From Synergistaceae bacterium (GTDB taxonomy: Bacteria > Synergistota > Synergistia > Synergistales > Synergistaceae): a stretch of DNA of 64,000 bases. The position numbers were made by a program, and so were the translations under genes. Shown here piece after piece: positions 29,767 through 39,338 of the stretch (the first letter of the stretch is position 1; every line of letters begins with the position of its first letter). A model generated the notes under the pieces. It searched no databases and had not been told where the DNA came from. It saw nothing but the letters and a program-made list of their open reading frames with translations. Where the stretch lies: NCBI GenBank assembly GCA_031269245.1, contig JAISZL010000098.1, forward strand, positions 41,794 to 105,793. Reading direction: 5' to 3'.

Positions 29767-30585
29767 CTACTCCGACTGAACCAGGCGCACGCCCCTGGAC
29801 GCGAGGCGCCCCTCCGAGAGGGCCCTCTCAAACCCCGAGACCGGGGACGAGCAATCGGCTATCAGAAATATTTCCTGCTCGCGCCCGTCCATCTCCAGCC
29901 TGTCGAGGTAGGAGGCGATCGACGCCTCGACGCAATGGCTCAGCGCCTCCCCGGCGAACGTGACGCTGTCGCACTCGGCCAGGCGCCCGAAAAGGAGCTC
30001 GTTGAAGGCGGTGTCGCCCCACGAGCCGTCAACCCCCTCGAAGACCGAGAACTGCTCCGTGTAGGGGTTCTCCCCCTTGAAGACGAACCTCACCGCCTTG
30101 CCCGACGTCTCCCTCCACGCGCGCAGTGCCTCGCGCACGCTGTCAGCCACCTCTTGCCCCCACGTGGACACTATGCAGTGTTCGGGCCATATCATGAGCG
30201 CGTCTATTTTTTTCTCCGAATAGACGCGAAACAGCTTCTCCGCGTGCGGCTCGTTGTCGCGCGATGCGGCGCGCCACGCGCCGGAGGCGTAGTCCTCGGG
30301 CGAGATCGCGGTGAAGGGCCTGGGGTTGACGCCGCTCCCGTCCACCCAGAATTTGGGGTGGAAGATCGCCAGCGAGTCGTGCGAGTCGAGGGACACGAAC
30401 ACGTCGGAGTACGCCTCCGCGCCGCGCTTTATACGGCGGGCCAGCCGCGACATATCCGCGGCCGCCCCCTCGACGTAGAGGGACCCCCTCTGGTCGCAGA
30501 AGTCATTCTGCGGGTCTATTATCATCAGCGCGTTTTTTCCCATGCCATTCGCCGCCCTTCTCAATATGTCGTTCCATCTCGTCAT
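29767..30585 (-). CDS. Isochorismatase-family hydrolase (nicotinamidase-like)
   Basis: ALMIIDPQNDFCDQRGSLYVEGA, SLDSHD, IWPEHCI, FAGEALSHCVEASI. Confidence 0.8.
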   Translation of the reverse strand: MTRWNDILRRAANGMGKNALMIIDPQNDFCDQRGSLYVEGAAADMSRLARRIKRGAEAYSDVFVSLDSHDSLAIFHPKFWVDGSGVNPRPFTAISPEDYASGAWRAASRDNEPHAEKLFRVYSEKKIDALMIWPEHCIVSTWGQEVADSVREALRAWRETSGKAVRFVFKGENPYTEQFSVFEGVDGSWGDTAFNELLFGRLAECDSVTFAGEALSHCVEASIASYLDRLEMDGREQEIFLIADCSSPVSGFERALSEGRLASRGVRLVQSE

Positions 30586-30610
30586 ATTATTTTACAGGAG
30601 GTTAGCGGGT

Positions 30611-30630
30611 TATTGTACATAGGTACAATA
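30611..30630. promoter_or_regulatory. Operator-like perfect palindrome TATTGTAC-ATAG-GTACAATA
   Basis: 8-bp perfect arms, 4-nt spacer, in intergenic DNA upstream of the isochorismatase-family gene. Confidence 0.4.
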
Positions 30631-30972
30631 AAAAAACTGTAGCCATGCGCAATTGCGTTCACCCGGGTCATATCGTACCATTTACCGCGGTTGGGGGACG
30701 CCTCAAGGGAAAACTTGGGGAAGCGATAGGGCAAACAGCGGAAACGACGTTCAAACGCATCGAGCCCCGAGGGCGGGCCGGCGTCCCAATAAAAAACCGC
30801 AGCCTGGCGAGGCGGCGAGCTATGTGTCCTCGCGCGGTCGCTTGAGCCCATAGATGGGCCCGGCGTAAAATCCGAGCCGGGTTCAAAGTTAGCGAGGCTG
30901 TGCAGAGCCGCATAAAATTAAAGTATATGAAGCCCACAGGTTATGTAACGGCTCATCTCACTCCTTCCCAAA

Positions 30973-31027
30973 CGAACCGAAATCCTCCGTTTCGTCCGCG
31001 CGTGACGAAGCGGAGGATTTCGGTTCG
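30973..31027. repeat. Long intergenic inverted repeat (about 24-bp imperfect stem)
   Basis: CGAACCGAAATCCTCCGtTTCGTCcgcgcgtGACGAAgCGGAGGATTTCGGTTCG. Confidence 0.85.
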
Positions 31028-31076
31028 CCGCCCGGCGCGGGGGAAGAGGCCAGGTTGGGTATACGGCGGCGCCCCC

Positions 31077-33218
31077 TCAGGATGCCTCGGCCATCCTGGC
31101 GGCTCCCTGGTAGTCTATCTTGCCCACTCCTATCTTAGGCATCGAGTCCGTGGCTATTATTTTTTTGGGGAGCGCGAGCTCCGGCAGGCCCTTACCGGAC
31201 AGGGCGGCCCTCAGCTCCTCCCTGTCCGGGGACTCCCGCTCCGTCAGGAGGACTATCATCTCGCCCCGCCCCTCGTCCGGCACGCTGACCACGGCGTGAA
31301 TGTCGTCAGGCCATACCTCCTGTATCGCTTCCTCGACCTGCGCAAGGGAGACCATCTCCCCGCCTATCTTGGCGAAGCGCTTCACCCTGCCCCGGATGGT
31401 CATGAAACCCTCGTTGTCGATGGAGACGATGTCCCCGGTGTCGTAGCCGTCCTCAGGAGGAGGTATGATAGTGCCGTCGGCCTGTATGTAGCCCTTCATG
31501 ACGTTGGGCCCTCTCACCACAAGCCTGCCGGCGCCCTCCACCCCCTCGACCGGCTTCAGGCCCGTCCTCACGCATGGGAGGGGAAGGCCGATGGAGCCGG
31601 GGACGTTGCGGCCAAGCCTGTTCACGCCAACAACGGGCGAGCACTCGGTCACGCCGTAGCCCTCGAGCACCTGGATCCCGAATTTCTGGAGCCATATGTC
31701 CGACGTGGAGTCCCTCAGCTTGTCCCCTCCGCATATGACGTAGCGCATCTCGAAGAAGTCCAAGGGATCGGCGTTTTTGGCGTATCCCGCGAGAAACGCG
31801 TTCGTCCCAAGGAGGACGGTGCCCCTCGCCTCGTATGAGTACTGGGGGATCTTTTTATAGTGGAGCGGGGTCGGATAGAACGCCACCGGCATCCCAGCCG
31901 ACAGCGGCATGATCGTGCCGGTGCACAGCCCGAACGAGTGGAACATCGGCATCACGTCGACCATCACGTCGCGGCTGTTGAAGTCGAGCGTGCTTCGCAC
32001 CTGCGCGGTATTGGCCTGAATATTCAGATGGGAGAGCGCGACTGGCTTCGGCGTGCCCTCGGAGCCGGAAGTGAAGAGCACTACCGCCGTGCGCTCCGCG
32101 TACCTCCGGGCACCAGGGGTTGGGGAGGCGAACCGCGCGCTCAGTGCTATCGCTAGCTTCCGCGCGGTGCCGAGCGCGGACACGCAATCCTCCAGATACC
32201 TGATACCGATCCCGTCCCCCGACAGCTCGTCCGTCAGAGCTTGGAACTTCCCCTCCTCGACGAATTTTCTCGACGTCACGATCTGTCTGACCTTAGCGAT
32301 GCCGCACGCCGCCTTGAGAGAGCGCGCGCCCATAGAGTAGTTGATCATGGCGGGCTCTCTGTCCGCGTGCTGGGCCCCTATTATGGAGGCCAGAGCGATC
32401 AGGGTGTTCGGCAGCATGATGCCGATCCTCTCGCCGGGAGAGCTCATCCCCTCCACTATCCGCTGGAGCAGCGATACCCTGACCATGAACTCGTCCCAGG
32501 TGATCCGTGAGCCGTCCGGCTCTATAGCCATCACGTGTTTGCCTCCCCACAGGCGCCGCTGCTCCAGCATGGTGTCGAACAGGGGCTTCCTGTCCCATAT
32601 ACCCAGCATCATCGTGTCCGCCAGCATCCGCTCTATCCTGCGGCGCGCTGTATAGCGGTTCTCCGCCGGTTCTTTGAGCCCGCCGTCCCCCATGCGCTCC
32701 GCCTCGCCGGAGAGGAGCGTGACCTTCGGCGCCAGCGCGCGGGCGAGCCGTCCCCCCATGCGGGAGAACGGCGTGAACTGCGTGTTGCACGCGCGGGCGG
32801 GGACCACCAGCGCTCCGTTTCTGTCGAGCGCCTCGACGACGGAATCGGAGACCTTCATCAAAATCCCGTTCGTCGTCGGCTCCGGCTCCGGGAACACCAC
32901 CAAAAGGCGCGTCTCCTTGCAGAGACGATCAAAGCGTTTAAGGGCCATCGGGTCGGACTGGTCCACGACCTCGTATCTGAAACAGCCCTTGAAATACCTG
33001 AACCACCTCTTTCGCGCCAGGGAGGGCGATATCGCCACGAGCGGGCGTTCCGGGGAAAACATGCCGAACAGCACGGGGTCTATGTACGACGCGTGGTGCG
33101 GGATCAACACCACCCGCTCGGAGGATGCGAGCGCCCTCGTCAGAGTGTCGAGCTCAATCTCGATCCTATACAGCGCCCTGAGGAATATCTTCATGACAAA
33201 TGCCCACATGTCCATCAC
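31077..33218 (-). CDS. Bifunctional PlsC-like acyltransferase / AMP-dependent acyl-ACP synthetase (Aas-like)
   Basis: N-terminal HHASYIDPVLFG (HX4D) acyltransferase; C-terminal ANL motifs LFTSGSEGTPKPVALSH, GYGVTECSPV, YDTGDIVSIDNEGFMTIRGRVKRFAKIGGEMV. Confidence 0.85.
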   Translation of the reverse strand: MMDMWAFVMKIFLRALYRIEIELDTLTRALASSERVVLIPHHASYIDPVLFGMFSPERPLVAISPSLARKRWFRYFKGCFRYEVVDQSDPMALKRFDRLCKETRLLVVFPEPEPTTNGILMKVSDSVVEALDRNGALVVPARACNTQFTPFSRMGGRLARALAPKVTLLSGEAERMGDGGLKEPAENRYTARRRIERMLADTMMLGIWDRKPLFDTMLEQRRLWGGKHVMAIEPDGSRITWDEFMVRVSLLQRIVEGMSSPGERIGIMLPNTLIALASIIGAQHADREPAMINYSMGARSLKAACGIAKVRQIVTSRKFVEEGKFQALTDELSGDGIGIRYLEDCVSALGTARKLAIALSARFASPTPGARRYAERTAVVLFTSGSEGTPKPVALSHLNIQANTAQVRSTLDFNSRDVMVDVMPMFHSFGLCTGTIMPLSAGMPVAFYPTPLHYKKIPQYSYEARGTVLLGTNAFLAGYAKNADPLDFFEMRYVICGGDKLRDSTSDIWLQKFGIQVLEGYGVTECSPVVGVNRLGRNVPGSIGLPLPCVRTGLKPVEGVEGAGRLVVRGPNVMKGYIQADGTIIPPPEDGYDTGDIVSIDNEGFMTIRGRVKRFAKIGGEMVSLAQVEEAIQEVWPDDIHAVVSVPDEGRGEMIVLLTERESPDREELRAALSGKGLPELALPKKIIATDSMPKIGVGKIDYQGAARMAEAS

Positions 33219-33321
33219 CTCATCAGTAATTGTACATTAAACGCCCGATTGAAATCGAAGTCGGTATGATGCGGCGCGCGCTTCGACGCACGGGCGGCGC
33301 CGCGCTACGCTATATTAAAGA

Positions 33322-33729
33322 TCATTCGTCCTTCGGGCCCGCGTCGCCGTCCTTTTTGAGCGCGGTCTCGGGCAGGATCACCACCTCGCCCTCCTGCGCC
33401 GATTCGTACCATCCATCGCGCCTCTCGCGCCATTCCCTCTCCTCGTTCTCGAAGCGGACGTTGTGCCCGACGCGAGTGCTTCTGTCCGTCCACGCGCGCC
33501 TACCGCCGAACCTGCGCGCGTATGTCCTGGGCGATCTTCCTGGGATCAGGCCAAGCCGCGCGAGTAACATGAATATCATGGTGGTGAGGGTCAGGAATAT
33601 AAAAAACCCGAGTATGAACGGCATCAGGAAGAAAAACGCCGCGAGTATCAATGTCAGGATCAATAGCCCCCGCAAAATCATCCCCCCTACGGCCGGCGGC
33701 CCGTGAGCGCGGGACCGTCGATATTTCAT
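33322..33729 (-). CDS. Small membrane protein of unknown function
   Basis: Start MKYRRSRAHG at 33729; hydrophobic LRGLLILTLILAAFFFLMPFILGFFIFLTLTTMIFMLLARLGL then polar tail. Confidence 0.5.
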   Translation of the reverse strand: MKYRRSRAHGPPAVGGMILRGLLILTLILAAFFFLMPFILGFFIFLTLTTMIFMLLARLGLIPGRSPRTYARRFGGRRAWTDRSTRVGHNVRFENEEREWRERRDGWYESAQEGEVVILPETALKKDGDAGPKDE

Positions 33730-33769
33730 CGCGTTACATGATTGTATCAGAGAATCGAGATTTTCGTGT

Positions 33770-33935
33770 CGAACCTCAAACTGCGGGATCACAATCGTGG
33801 GCTCTGCCCACACCCGCTTTATGTTCACACTGCGGGAGAAAATAAAAATGATAACGGGGTCAAGGGGGCTTGCCCCCTTGCGGAGTTCGGAGCGGAGCCC
33901 CGAGGTCTTGCCTGTGATTCGAGGTTCAACGAAGC
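33770..33935. repeat. Dispersed multi-hairpin intergenic repeat, copy E
   Basis: gaacctcaaactgcgggatc...gtgggctctgcccacacccgc...gataacggggtcaagggggcttgcccccttgcgg...cttgcctgtgattcgaggttc; terminal GAACCTC/GAGGTTC inverted repeat. Confidence 0.75.
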
Positions 33936-34089
33936 GCATTGACAATAACTTAACGCGAACATATTATTATTTTATATTTTACAAGGATTGAGCCTTGGCG
34001 ATCGAAGCCTTGCCTCCGGCGAAACGAGGTAAATTTGCGGCAGAACACGTACCTGAAATATATTACAGTCATAGGGAGGTTATTGATTT

Positions 34090-34953
34090 ATGTTTATGAA
34101 ACGCGCTATCGTGTTGTTAGCTGTTCTCTCCCTCTCGTCTTCCTTGTCCGCACCTGACGTCTCATCCGCGGCGGAACCCTCCCCGGGGGAAGGCGAAGCG
34201 CAGTCCAGCTCCGTGGTGGTCGAACGCGAGCATGGACTGATCGACTGGTCGCGGAATTACATCGAGGCAAGCGGCATGGCGGTCGCGCCGGAGGGTTCGG
34301 GAAGCGCTCAGGGGAAGGCGCTGGCGCGCAGAGGCGCCATAGTTGACCTGCAGCGCAACTTGCTGGAGTTCTTGGGGGGCGTCCAGGTCGACGCGAGGAC
34401 GACGATGGACAACTTCATGGCCGAGGATCGCGTGAGGACTGAGGTGCACGGCATAATCAGGAACATCGAGCTGCTGGACGGCACATGGGACGGCGAGTCG
34501 TACACGGTCACCGGGAGGGTCAGGCTTCCCCAGCTGCTCGCGATCGTCACGCCCAATATCAAGGAGATCGAGGAGAGGGCACCCAGGCCAAAACAGCCGG
34601 CGGCGCCCCCCAAGACCGCCGGAAAATTCACGGGCCTCGTCATAGACGCCCGCCACCTGCAAATAGCGCCGTCCCTGTCGTTCAGGGTGATCGACGAGGG
34701 GGAGCGCGAGGTGTACGGGATAAGTTTCGCCGACCCCAAGTTCGCCGCCCAATCCGGCCTCGCCACATACTACAACAACATCGAGTACGCAAAGGGGGAG
34801 TTGCGGGTCGCCGCGAACCCCATAGTCACAAAGGCGGTGAAGCTGTCCGGGGACGGCGTCTCGATAGTCATACCCAACAGCGCGGCCTCTCGTGTGCGCG
34901 GCAGCTCCTACGACTTCCGCAGGGAGTGCAAGGTCATAATAGTCTGCAGATGA
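34090..34953 (+). CDS. Secreted LPP20/FlgT-N-like protein
   Basis: Signal peptide; YIEASGMAVAPEGSGSAQGKALARRGAIVDLQRNLLEFLGGVQVD pattern; SD aggaggt-like upstream. Confidence 0.55.
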   Translation: MFMKRAIVLLAVLSLSSSLSAPDVSSAAEPSPGEGEAQSSSVVVEREHGLIDWSRNYIEASGMAVAPEGSGSAQGKALARRGAIVDLQRNLLEFLGGVQVDARTTMDNFMAEDRVRTEVHGIIRNIELLDGTWDGESYTVTGRVRLPQLLAIVTPNIKEIEERAPRPKQPAAPPKTAGKFTGLVIDARHLQIAPSLSFRVIDEGEREVYGISFADPKFAAQSGLATYYNNIEYAKGELRVAANPIVTKAVKLSGDGVSIVIPNSAASRVRGSSYDFRRECKVIIVCR

Positions 34954-34977
34954 CGCTGGCATGAGGATGGAGCGTGA

Positions 34978-35451
34978 ATGAGCGTGCGAACGAGAGATCC
35001 GGCCGAATCGGGGAAAAAGCGCTTCCCGCGGGCCGCGCTGGCGGTTCTTCTGCTGGCGTCGGCGGTGATATGCTCCTACATATACCTGCGCCCTGCTGGA
35101 ACGCCGGGCGCGACGCCCGATGTCCTCGCCAGGGCCAACGATTTGATCTCGGAGGGGCGCTATCGCGGGAGGGTCTCCTTAACAGACGGCAGCATAGCGG
35201 CAACCGGGAACGGGGAAATTTTGAACGACACCGCGCAGGGAAGGCTCCTGGCGAAGAGGGCCGCCCTGACGGACGCGAGAAGGAACCTGCTCATGCTGAG
35301 GCATGACGCCATGAACGGCGAGCCGTCGCGCGGCGCCTCCGGGCGCATCGGAACGCACCGCGTGACGTCGGAGCGCGCGTTCGGCGGCACTTACGAGGTA
35401 GAGGTGGAGATGTCGCTGGACGAGTGGCTATCCTCGGATTTCAGCTACTGA
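34978..35451 (+). CDS. Membrane-anchored LPP20/FlgT-N-like small protein
   Basis: N-terminal TM; GSIAATGNGEILNDTAQGRLLAKRAALTDARRNLLML resembles the preceding gene product. Confidence 0.5.
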   Translation: MSVRTRDPAESGKKRFPRAALAVLLLASAVICSYIYLRPAGTPGATPDVLARANDLISEGRYRGRVSLTDGSIAATGNGEILNDTAQGRLLAKRAALTDARRNLLMLRHDAMNGEPSRGASGRIGTHRVTSERAFGGTYEVEVEMSLDEWLSSDFSY

Positions 35452-35483
35452 AAAAATCCTGGACGCACAGGGGAACGGAGACA

Positions 35484-36107
35484 ATGATGACGACGATGAA
35501 AAAATTCAGATGGCACGCGGCCCTTCTGCCCTTCTTTATCCTGCTGGCCGCATGTGCCGACGCGAAACCCTCCATAGCCGTAAGGGCTTTCGACAACAAG
35601 GCCGGCGACGACGCCGAAGCGCCCGCGTCCGCGATAACGGACATGATGGCCACGGAGCTTCACGACTCAGGGATCTTCACCCTGACGGAAAGAGAAAAAC
35701 TCGACTACATCGCGGAGGAGATCCGCCTGGGGCAGTCCGGGCTGGTCGATCCGTCAACCGCACCGGAGCTAGGCAAGATCAAGGGCGCTCAGTACACCAT
35801 GACAGGCGCCATAACCCTGTATTTCTACAACGCGTCGGCGGGAGCCGTCTACGTTCCAGGCATATTGGGGGCGGGCGCGGCCGGGAAGACCGCTTATGTC
35901 ACCATAGACCTCAGGATAATAGACAACGCCACCGGCGAGGTGGCATACGCCGCGGCGGAGCAGGGAGAGGCCAAGCGCGAGGCCGCGGGGCTGCTCACGA
36001 AATTCGGGGGCTTCGCGAGCGGGTCATACGGAGGGATTCTCGCCTCCGCCGCTCGGGACTCTGTCGTGAAACACGCGGACGCGTTAAAGCGGAAGAACTG
36101 GCAATAG
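35484..36107 (+). CDS. CsgG-family lipoprotein-like protein
   Basis: Lipobox-like LLAACA; IAVRAFDNKAGDD, LTEREKLDYIAEEIRLGQSGLVDPSTAPELGKIKGAQYTMTGAIT. Confidence 0.75.
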   Translation: MMTTMKKFRWHAALLPFFILLAACADAKPSIAVRAFDNKAGDDAEAPASAITDMMATELHDSGIFTLTEREKLDYIAEEIRLGQSGLVDPSTAPELGKIKGAQYTMTGAITLYFYNASAGAVYVPGILGAGAAGKTAYVTIDLRIIDNATGEVAYAAAEQGEAKREAAGLLTKFGGFASGSYGGILASAARDSVVKHADALKRKNWQ

Positions 36108-36132
36108 AAAAATATATAAGGAGGGTGCTCGC

Positions 36133-37593
36133 ATGAATCACGGAAATTTCCTCTCGAAAGCAGTCACGGCAGTTATGCTCGTCTTCATTTTCCTCGGTCA
36201 CTTGGAGGCGGCGCCCAGCGGAAGGATCAAGCTCGGCGTCGTCGGGTTCACGAGCAAGGCAAGCGGGGTGAGCCAGGAACAGGCCAGCATCGTCTCGGAC
36301 CTTTTCACCCGCACGCTGGCGAGCTCTCAGACCATATCGGTCATCGAACGCGAACAGATAAACAAAATCGGCGCCGAGCATCGCTTCAACATGTCCGGCC
36401 TCGTAGACCCATCCACCGCTGCGGAGATAGGGCGCATCATGGGTTTGCAATACATGATTCTCGGTTCTGTAACGGAGCTGTCGCAGGGGGCATCGGCAAC
36501 CGGTTTTTCCATAATAGCTCAGGCGCGGCATGAGGCGAGGGCAACCATCGACGCGCGGGTCGTGGACGTAACGACAGCCGAGGTGCTGTATACGTTCGTC
36601 GAGACGGGCAGCGCGTCCGAAGGCGGCTCCGCCATATCCATCGGAGGATTCACGAACGTCGAGGCGACGTTCGGAGGCATAGAGGCGCGGGCGATCGCGG
36701 ACGCTGTCAATCGCATGGCCCACAACATCAGGGGAGAGGTCGGGAACGAATACTCCTATGTGACGTCAAAAAGCGGCAGCGAGGTAAAGATCAACGTCGG
36801 ATCGAGCGTGGGAGTGCAGCCGGGCCATCTGTACCTCGTGTACGCGGACGGGCCCAGCGAGACGGACCCCATCACCGGAAGAATACTGGGCCGCAACAAA
36901 CTCCCCCTCGCGGCACTGAAGGTCAAGACGGTTCAGAGCGGCTTCAGCACTTGCACTGTGGCGGAGGGGACAAGCGGCAAACTGATAGAGCGGGGGGACA
37001 AGGTCTCCCCCATAAGCGCGTCCGAAGCGAAGAGAATGGTCTCGAACAAGGAGTTCCCGAAGAGCCGCCCGGCGAAACGGGCCTCTGAGGACACGTTCAA
37101 CGCCCTGATTGGCGGGGGCGAATCACCGGCAGTAAGCCCAGTCAGCCCGCCCGTCGAGGACTCGGAGACGGGTGATGAGACCCCATCCGAACAGCCCGCC
37201 TCGGCGCCGGCGCGCTCATTCGGCTCGTACAGCATGAGGGAGGTAGCTGGAGTCGATCCCGACAACACGACCGACGCGAAGCTCATCGAAGCGTACAACT
37301 TCATCTCCCCCGCTGAGAGAAACAACCTGGGTATTCAGCATCGCGGCGCATATAAAATGTACTCGGCGAAGCGCTACAAGGACGCGTTCGAGGCGTTTGC
37401 CAAACTTGCCGACGACTGCCCGGGCAACTATCTGTCCGCCTACTGGGCCGGCATGAGCGCCGCCAAGCTAAAGAGCTACAAGGAGGCCGTAAAGTGGTTC
37501 GACAGGACTCTTGAGATCAACCCGAACTATCAGCCGGCCATCGACGGCAGAGCCCAGGCGGAGGGAAAAGACAGCAAGACCAAGAATAAATAG
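36133..37593 (+). CDS. CsgG-family protein with FlgT-C-like domain and C-terminal TPR
   Basis: IEREQINKIGAEHRFNMSGLVDPSTAAEIGRIMGLQYMILGSVTEL; then VGVQPGHLYLVYADG...LIERGDKVSPIS; TPR C-terminus. Confidence 0.75.
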   Translation: MNHGNFLSKAVTAVMLVFIFLGHLEAAPSGRIKLGVVGFTSKASGVSQEQASIVSDLFTRTLASSQTISVIEREQINKIGAEHRFNMSGLVDPSTAAEIGRIMGLQYMILGSVTELSQGASATGFSIIAQARHEARATIDARVVDVTTAEVLYTFVETGSASEGGSAISIGGFTNVEATFGGIEARAIADAVNRMAHNIRGEVGNEYSYVTSKSGSEVKINVGSSVGVQPGHLYLVYADGPSETDPITGRILGRNKLPLAALKVKTVQSGFSTCTVAEGTSGKLIERGDKVSPISASEAKRMVSNKEFPKSRPAKRASEDTFNALIGGGESPAVSPVSPPVEDSETGDETPSEQPASAPARSFGSYSMREVAGVDPDNTTDAKLIEAYNFISPAERNNLGIQHRGAYKMYSAKRYKDAFEAFAKLADDCPGNYLSAYWAGMSAAKLKSYKEAVKWFDRTLEINPNYQPAIDGRAQAEGKDSKTKNK

Positions 37594-37632
37594 TTCCGGG
37601 CAGTGCCCGCGGTTCCGATTCAAGACATTAAA

Positions 37633-37688
37633 TAAGCGCCTCGCATCTTACGGGGGTTCCCAAGGACCCGGACTTCGCGAGGCGCTTA
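37633..37688. terminator. Putative bidirectional terminator/hairpin between convergent genes
   Basis: taagcgcctcgc ... gcgaggcgctta 12-bp perfect arms between the CsgG/TPR gene and rpsA. Confidence 0.6.
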
Positions 37689-37738
37689 AAATCTTAATAA
37701 GCCCTTAAATCAGTGTTTTCTTAAAAAAAGAGGCGGCG

Positions 37739-39316
37739 CTATTCGTTCTCCTTCTCCTTGGCCTTCAGCAGGTCGCCCAACGTCACGGACATCTCCTCAG
37801 TCGGTATCTGAGGGCCGTGATCCCTGCTCTGCCTGCGGTCGGAATCCTCCCGGCGCGGGCGGCGTTCGCGCTCGGAGCCCTGCGCCTCGTCACGGGGATA
37901 GCGTTCGTCGCCGAACTGAAGAGCCTTCACGCTGAGGCGGACCCTCCTCGCGATCGCGTCGATCTCGAGCACGCGAGCGATCACCTCCTGCCCCGTGTGC
38001 AGAACGTCGCTGGGCTTATCCACCCTCGTGCGGCTGAGCTGGGATATGTGTATCAATCCCTCCACGCCCGGCTCCAGCTCCACGAACGCGCCGAAATCAG
38101 CCAGGCGTATGACCTTGACCTCGATATCCTGATCCTTGGCGAAGCGCGACTCGATGCCGACCCACGGGTCGTTGAGCTGTTTGAACCCAAGGCTTATGCG
38201 CTTGCGCTCCATATCTATGTCGAGTATCACGACATTGATCTTCTGCCCGCGCTTCAAAACCTCCTTGGGGTGCTTTACGCGGCTCCAGCTAAGGTCTCCG
38301 ATGTGGATGAGCCCCTCCACCCCAGGCTCGATCTCCACAAACGCCCCGAAGTCGGTCATGTTGGTGACCGATCCCTCAGTCTCTATGCCCTTCGACCAGC
38401 GCTCCGACACGTAGTCCCACGGGTCGGGGAGCGTCTGGCGCAGCGAGAGCGAGATGCGGTTCTTCTCTCGGTCTATGCCGATCACCTTGACCTTCACCGT
38501 GTCGCCCTTGCTCACCAGGTCCTTGGCCTTGGCGTTGCGCTGCCACGCGAGCTCTGTCACGTGGATCAACCCCTCTATGACCCCCAGGTTCACGAACACG
38601 CCGAAGCTCGTGATGCTGCTGACCTCGCCCTCCACAACGTCGCCCTCGTGGACGGTCTCGTAAAACTTCTCACGCTCCGCGCCCATCTCCTCCTCGAGGA
38701 TGGAGCGGCGCGAGAGCACGAAGCGGCGCTTGCGGCGATCGCGCTCTATGACCTTCACCGGAAAAGTCTGATCCACCAGACGGCCGGGGTTTACGACACG
38801 GCCCTCCTCAGCCAGATGCGATATGGGGATGAAACCCTCCAGTCCGAAGCAGTCGACTATGAGCCCGCCCTTGACCTTGCGAAGCCCCTTTACGTCAACG
38901 GTCTCGCTTTTCCCGAGCTCAGACTCGAGCATGTTCCATCTTTCGTCAAATTCGCAACGCCAGCGGCTCAACGCAAGCTGGGCCTCCTCCCCCTGGCTGA
39001 TATTGGTCACCTGGACGCGAACCCTGTCGCCCACCGCGGGCTCCGGCGTGGACTCGACCAAGACGCGGTGTGTCCACTCCTTCCGCGGAAGAAAACCCTC
39101 GCACTTATAGCCCACGTCCACAAGCCAACCATCATCCCTGGAGTCGACCACTGATCCCTCGATCACTTTTCCGCGATGGATGTCCTCGAAGCCGCCCATC
39201 TGCTCCATAAAGCTCTCCATCGTCTCCTCCGCCGCCGGATTTCCCTCGGCCAGGTTGCCCCCGTCGACGCTCGGCACTTGCGTTGCAAATTCTTCACTGC
39301 GGATTTCATCCACCAT
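37739..39316 (-). CDS. rpsA: 30S ribosomal protein S1
   Basis: Multiple S1 domains ([61 protein letters not shown]). Confidence 0.95.
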   Translation of the reverse strand: MVDEIRSEEFATQVPSVDGGNLAEGNPAAEETMESFMEQMGGFEDIHRGKVIEGSVVDSRDDGWLVDVGYKCEGFLPRKEWTHRVLVESTPEPAVGDRVRVQVTNISQGEEAQLALSRWRCEFDERWNMLESELGKSETVDVKGLRKVKGGLIVDCFGLEGFIPISHLAEEGRVVNPGRLVDQTFPVKVIERDRRKRRFVLSRRSILEEEMGAEREKFYETVHEGDVVEGEVSSITSFGVFVNLGVIEGLIHVTELAWQRNAKAKDLVSKGDTVKVKVIGIDREKNRISLSLRQTLPDPWDYVSERWSKGIETEGSVTNMTDFGAFVEIEPGVEGLIHIGDLSWSRVKHPKEVLKRGQKINVVILDIDMERKRISLGFKQLNDPWVGIESRFAKDQDIEVKVIRLADFGAFVELEPGVEGLIHISQLSRTRVDKPSDVLHTGQEVIARVLEIDAIARRVRLSVKALQFGDERYPRDEAQGSERERRPRREDSDRRQSRDHGPQIPTEEMSVTLGDLLKAKEKENE

Positions 39317-39338
39317 TATCGTAACAGCCTCCTCGGAC

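Noticed and set aside
30640-30965. RNase P RNA or 6S RNA
   Set aside because: A few motif-like words (cgcttgagcc, tagatg) occur, but the conserved 5' core (gaggaaagtccgggc) and overall layout are missing.
37817-39154. 445-aa plus-strand ORF
   Set aside because: Antisense to rpsA, which has clear S1 domains.
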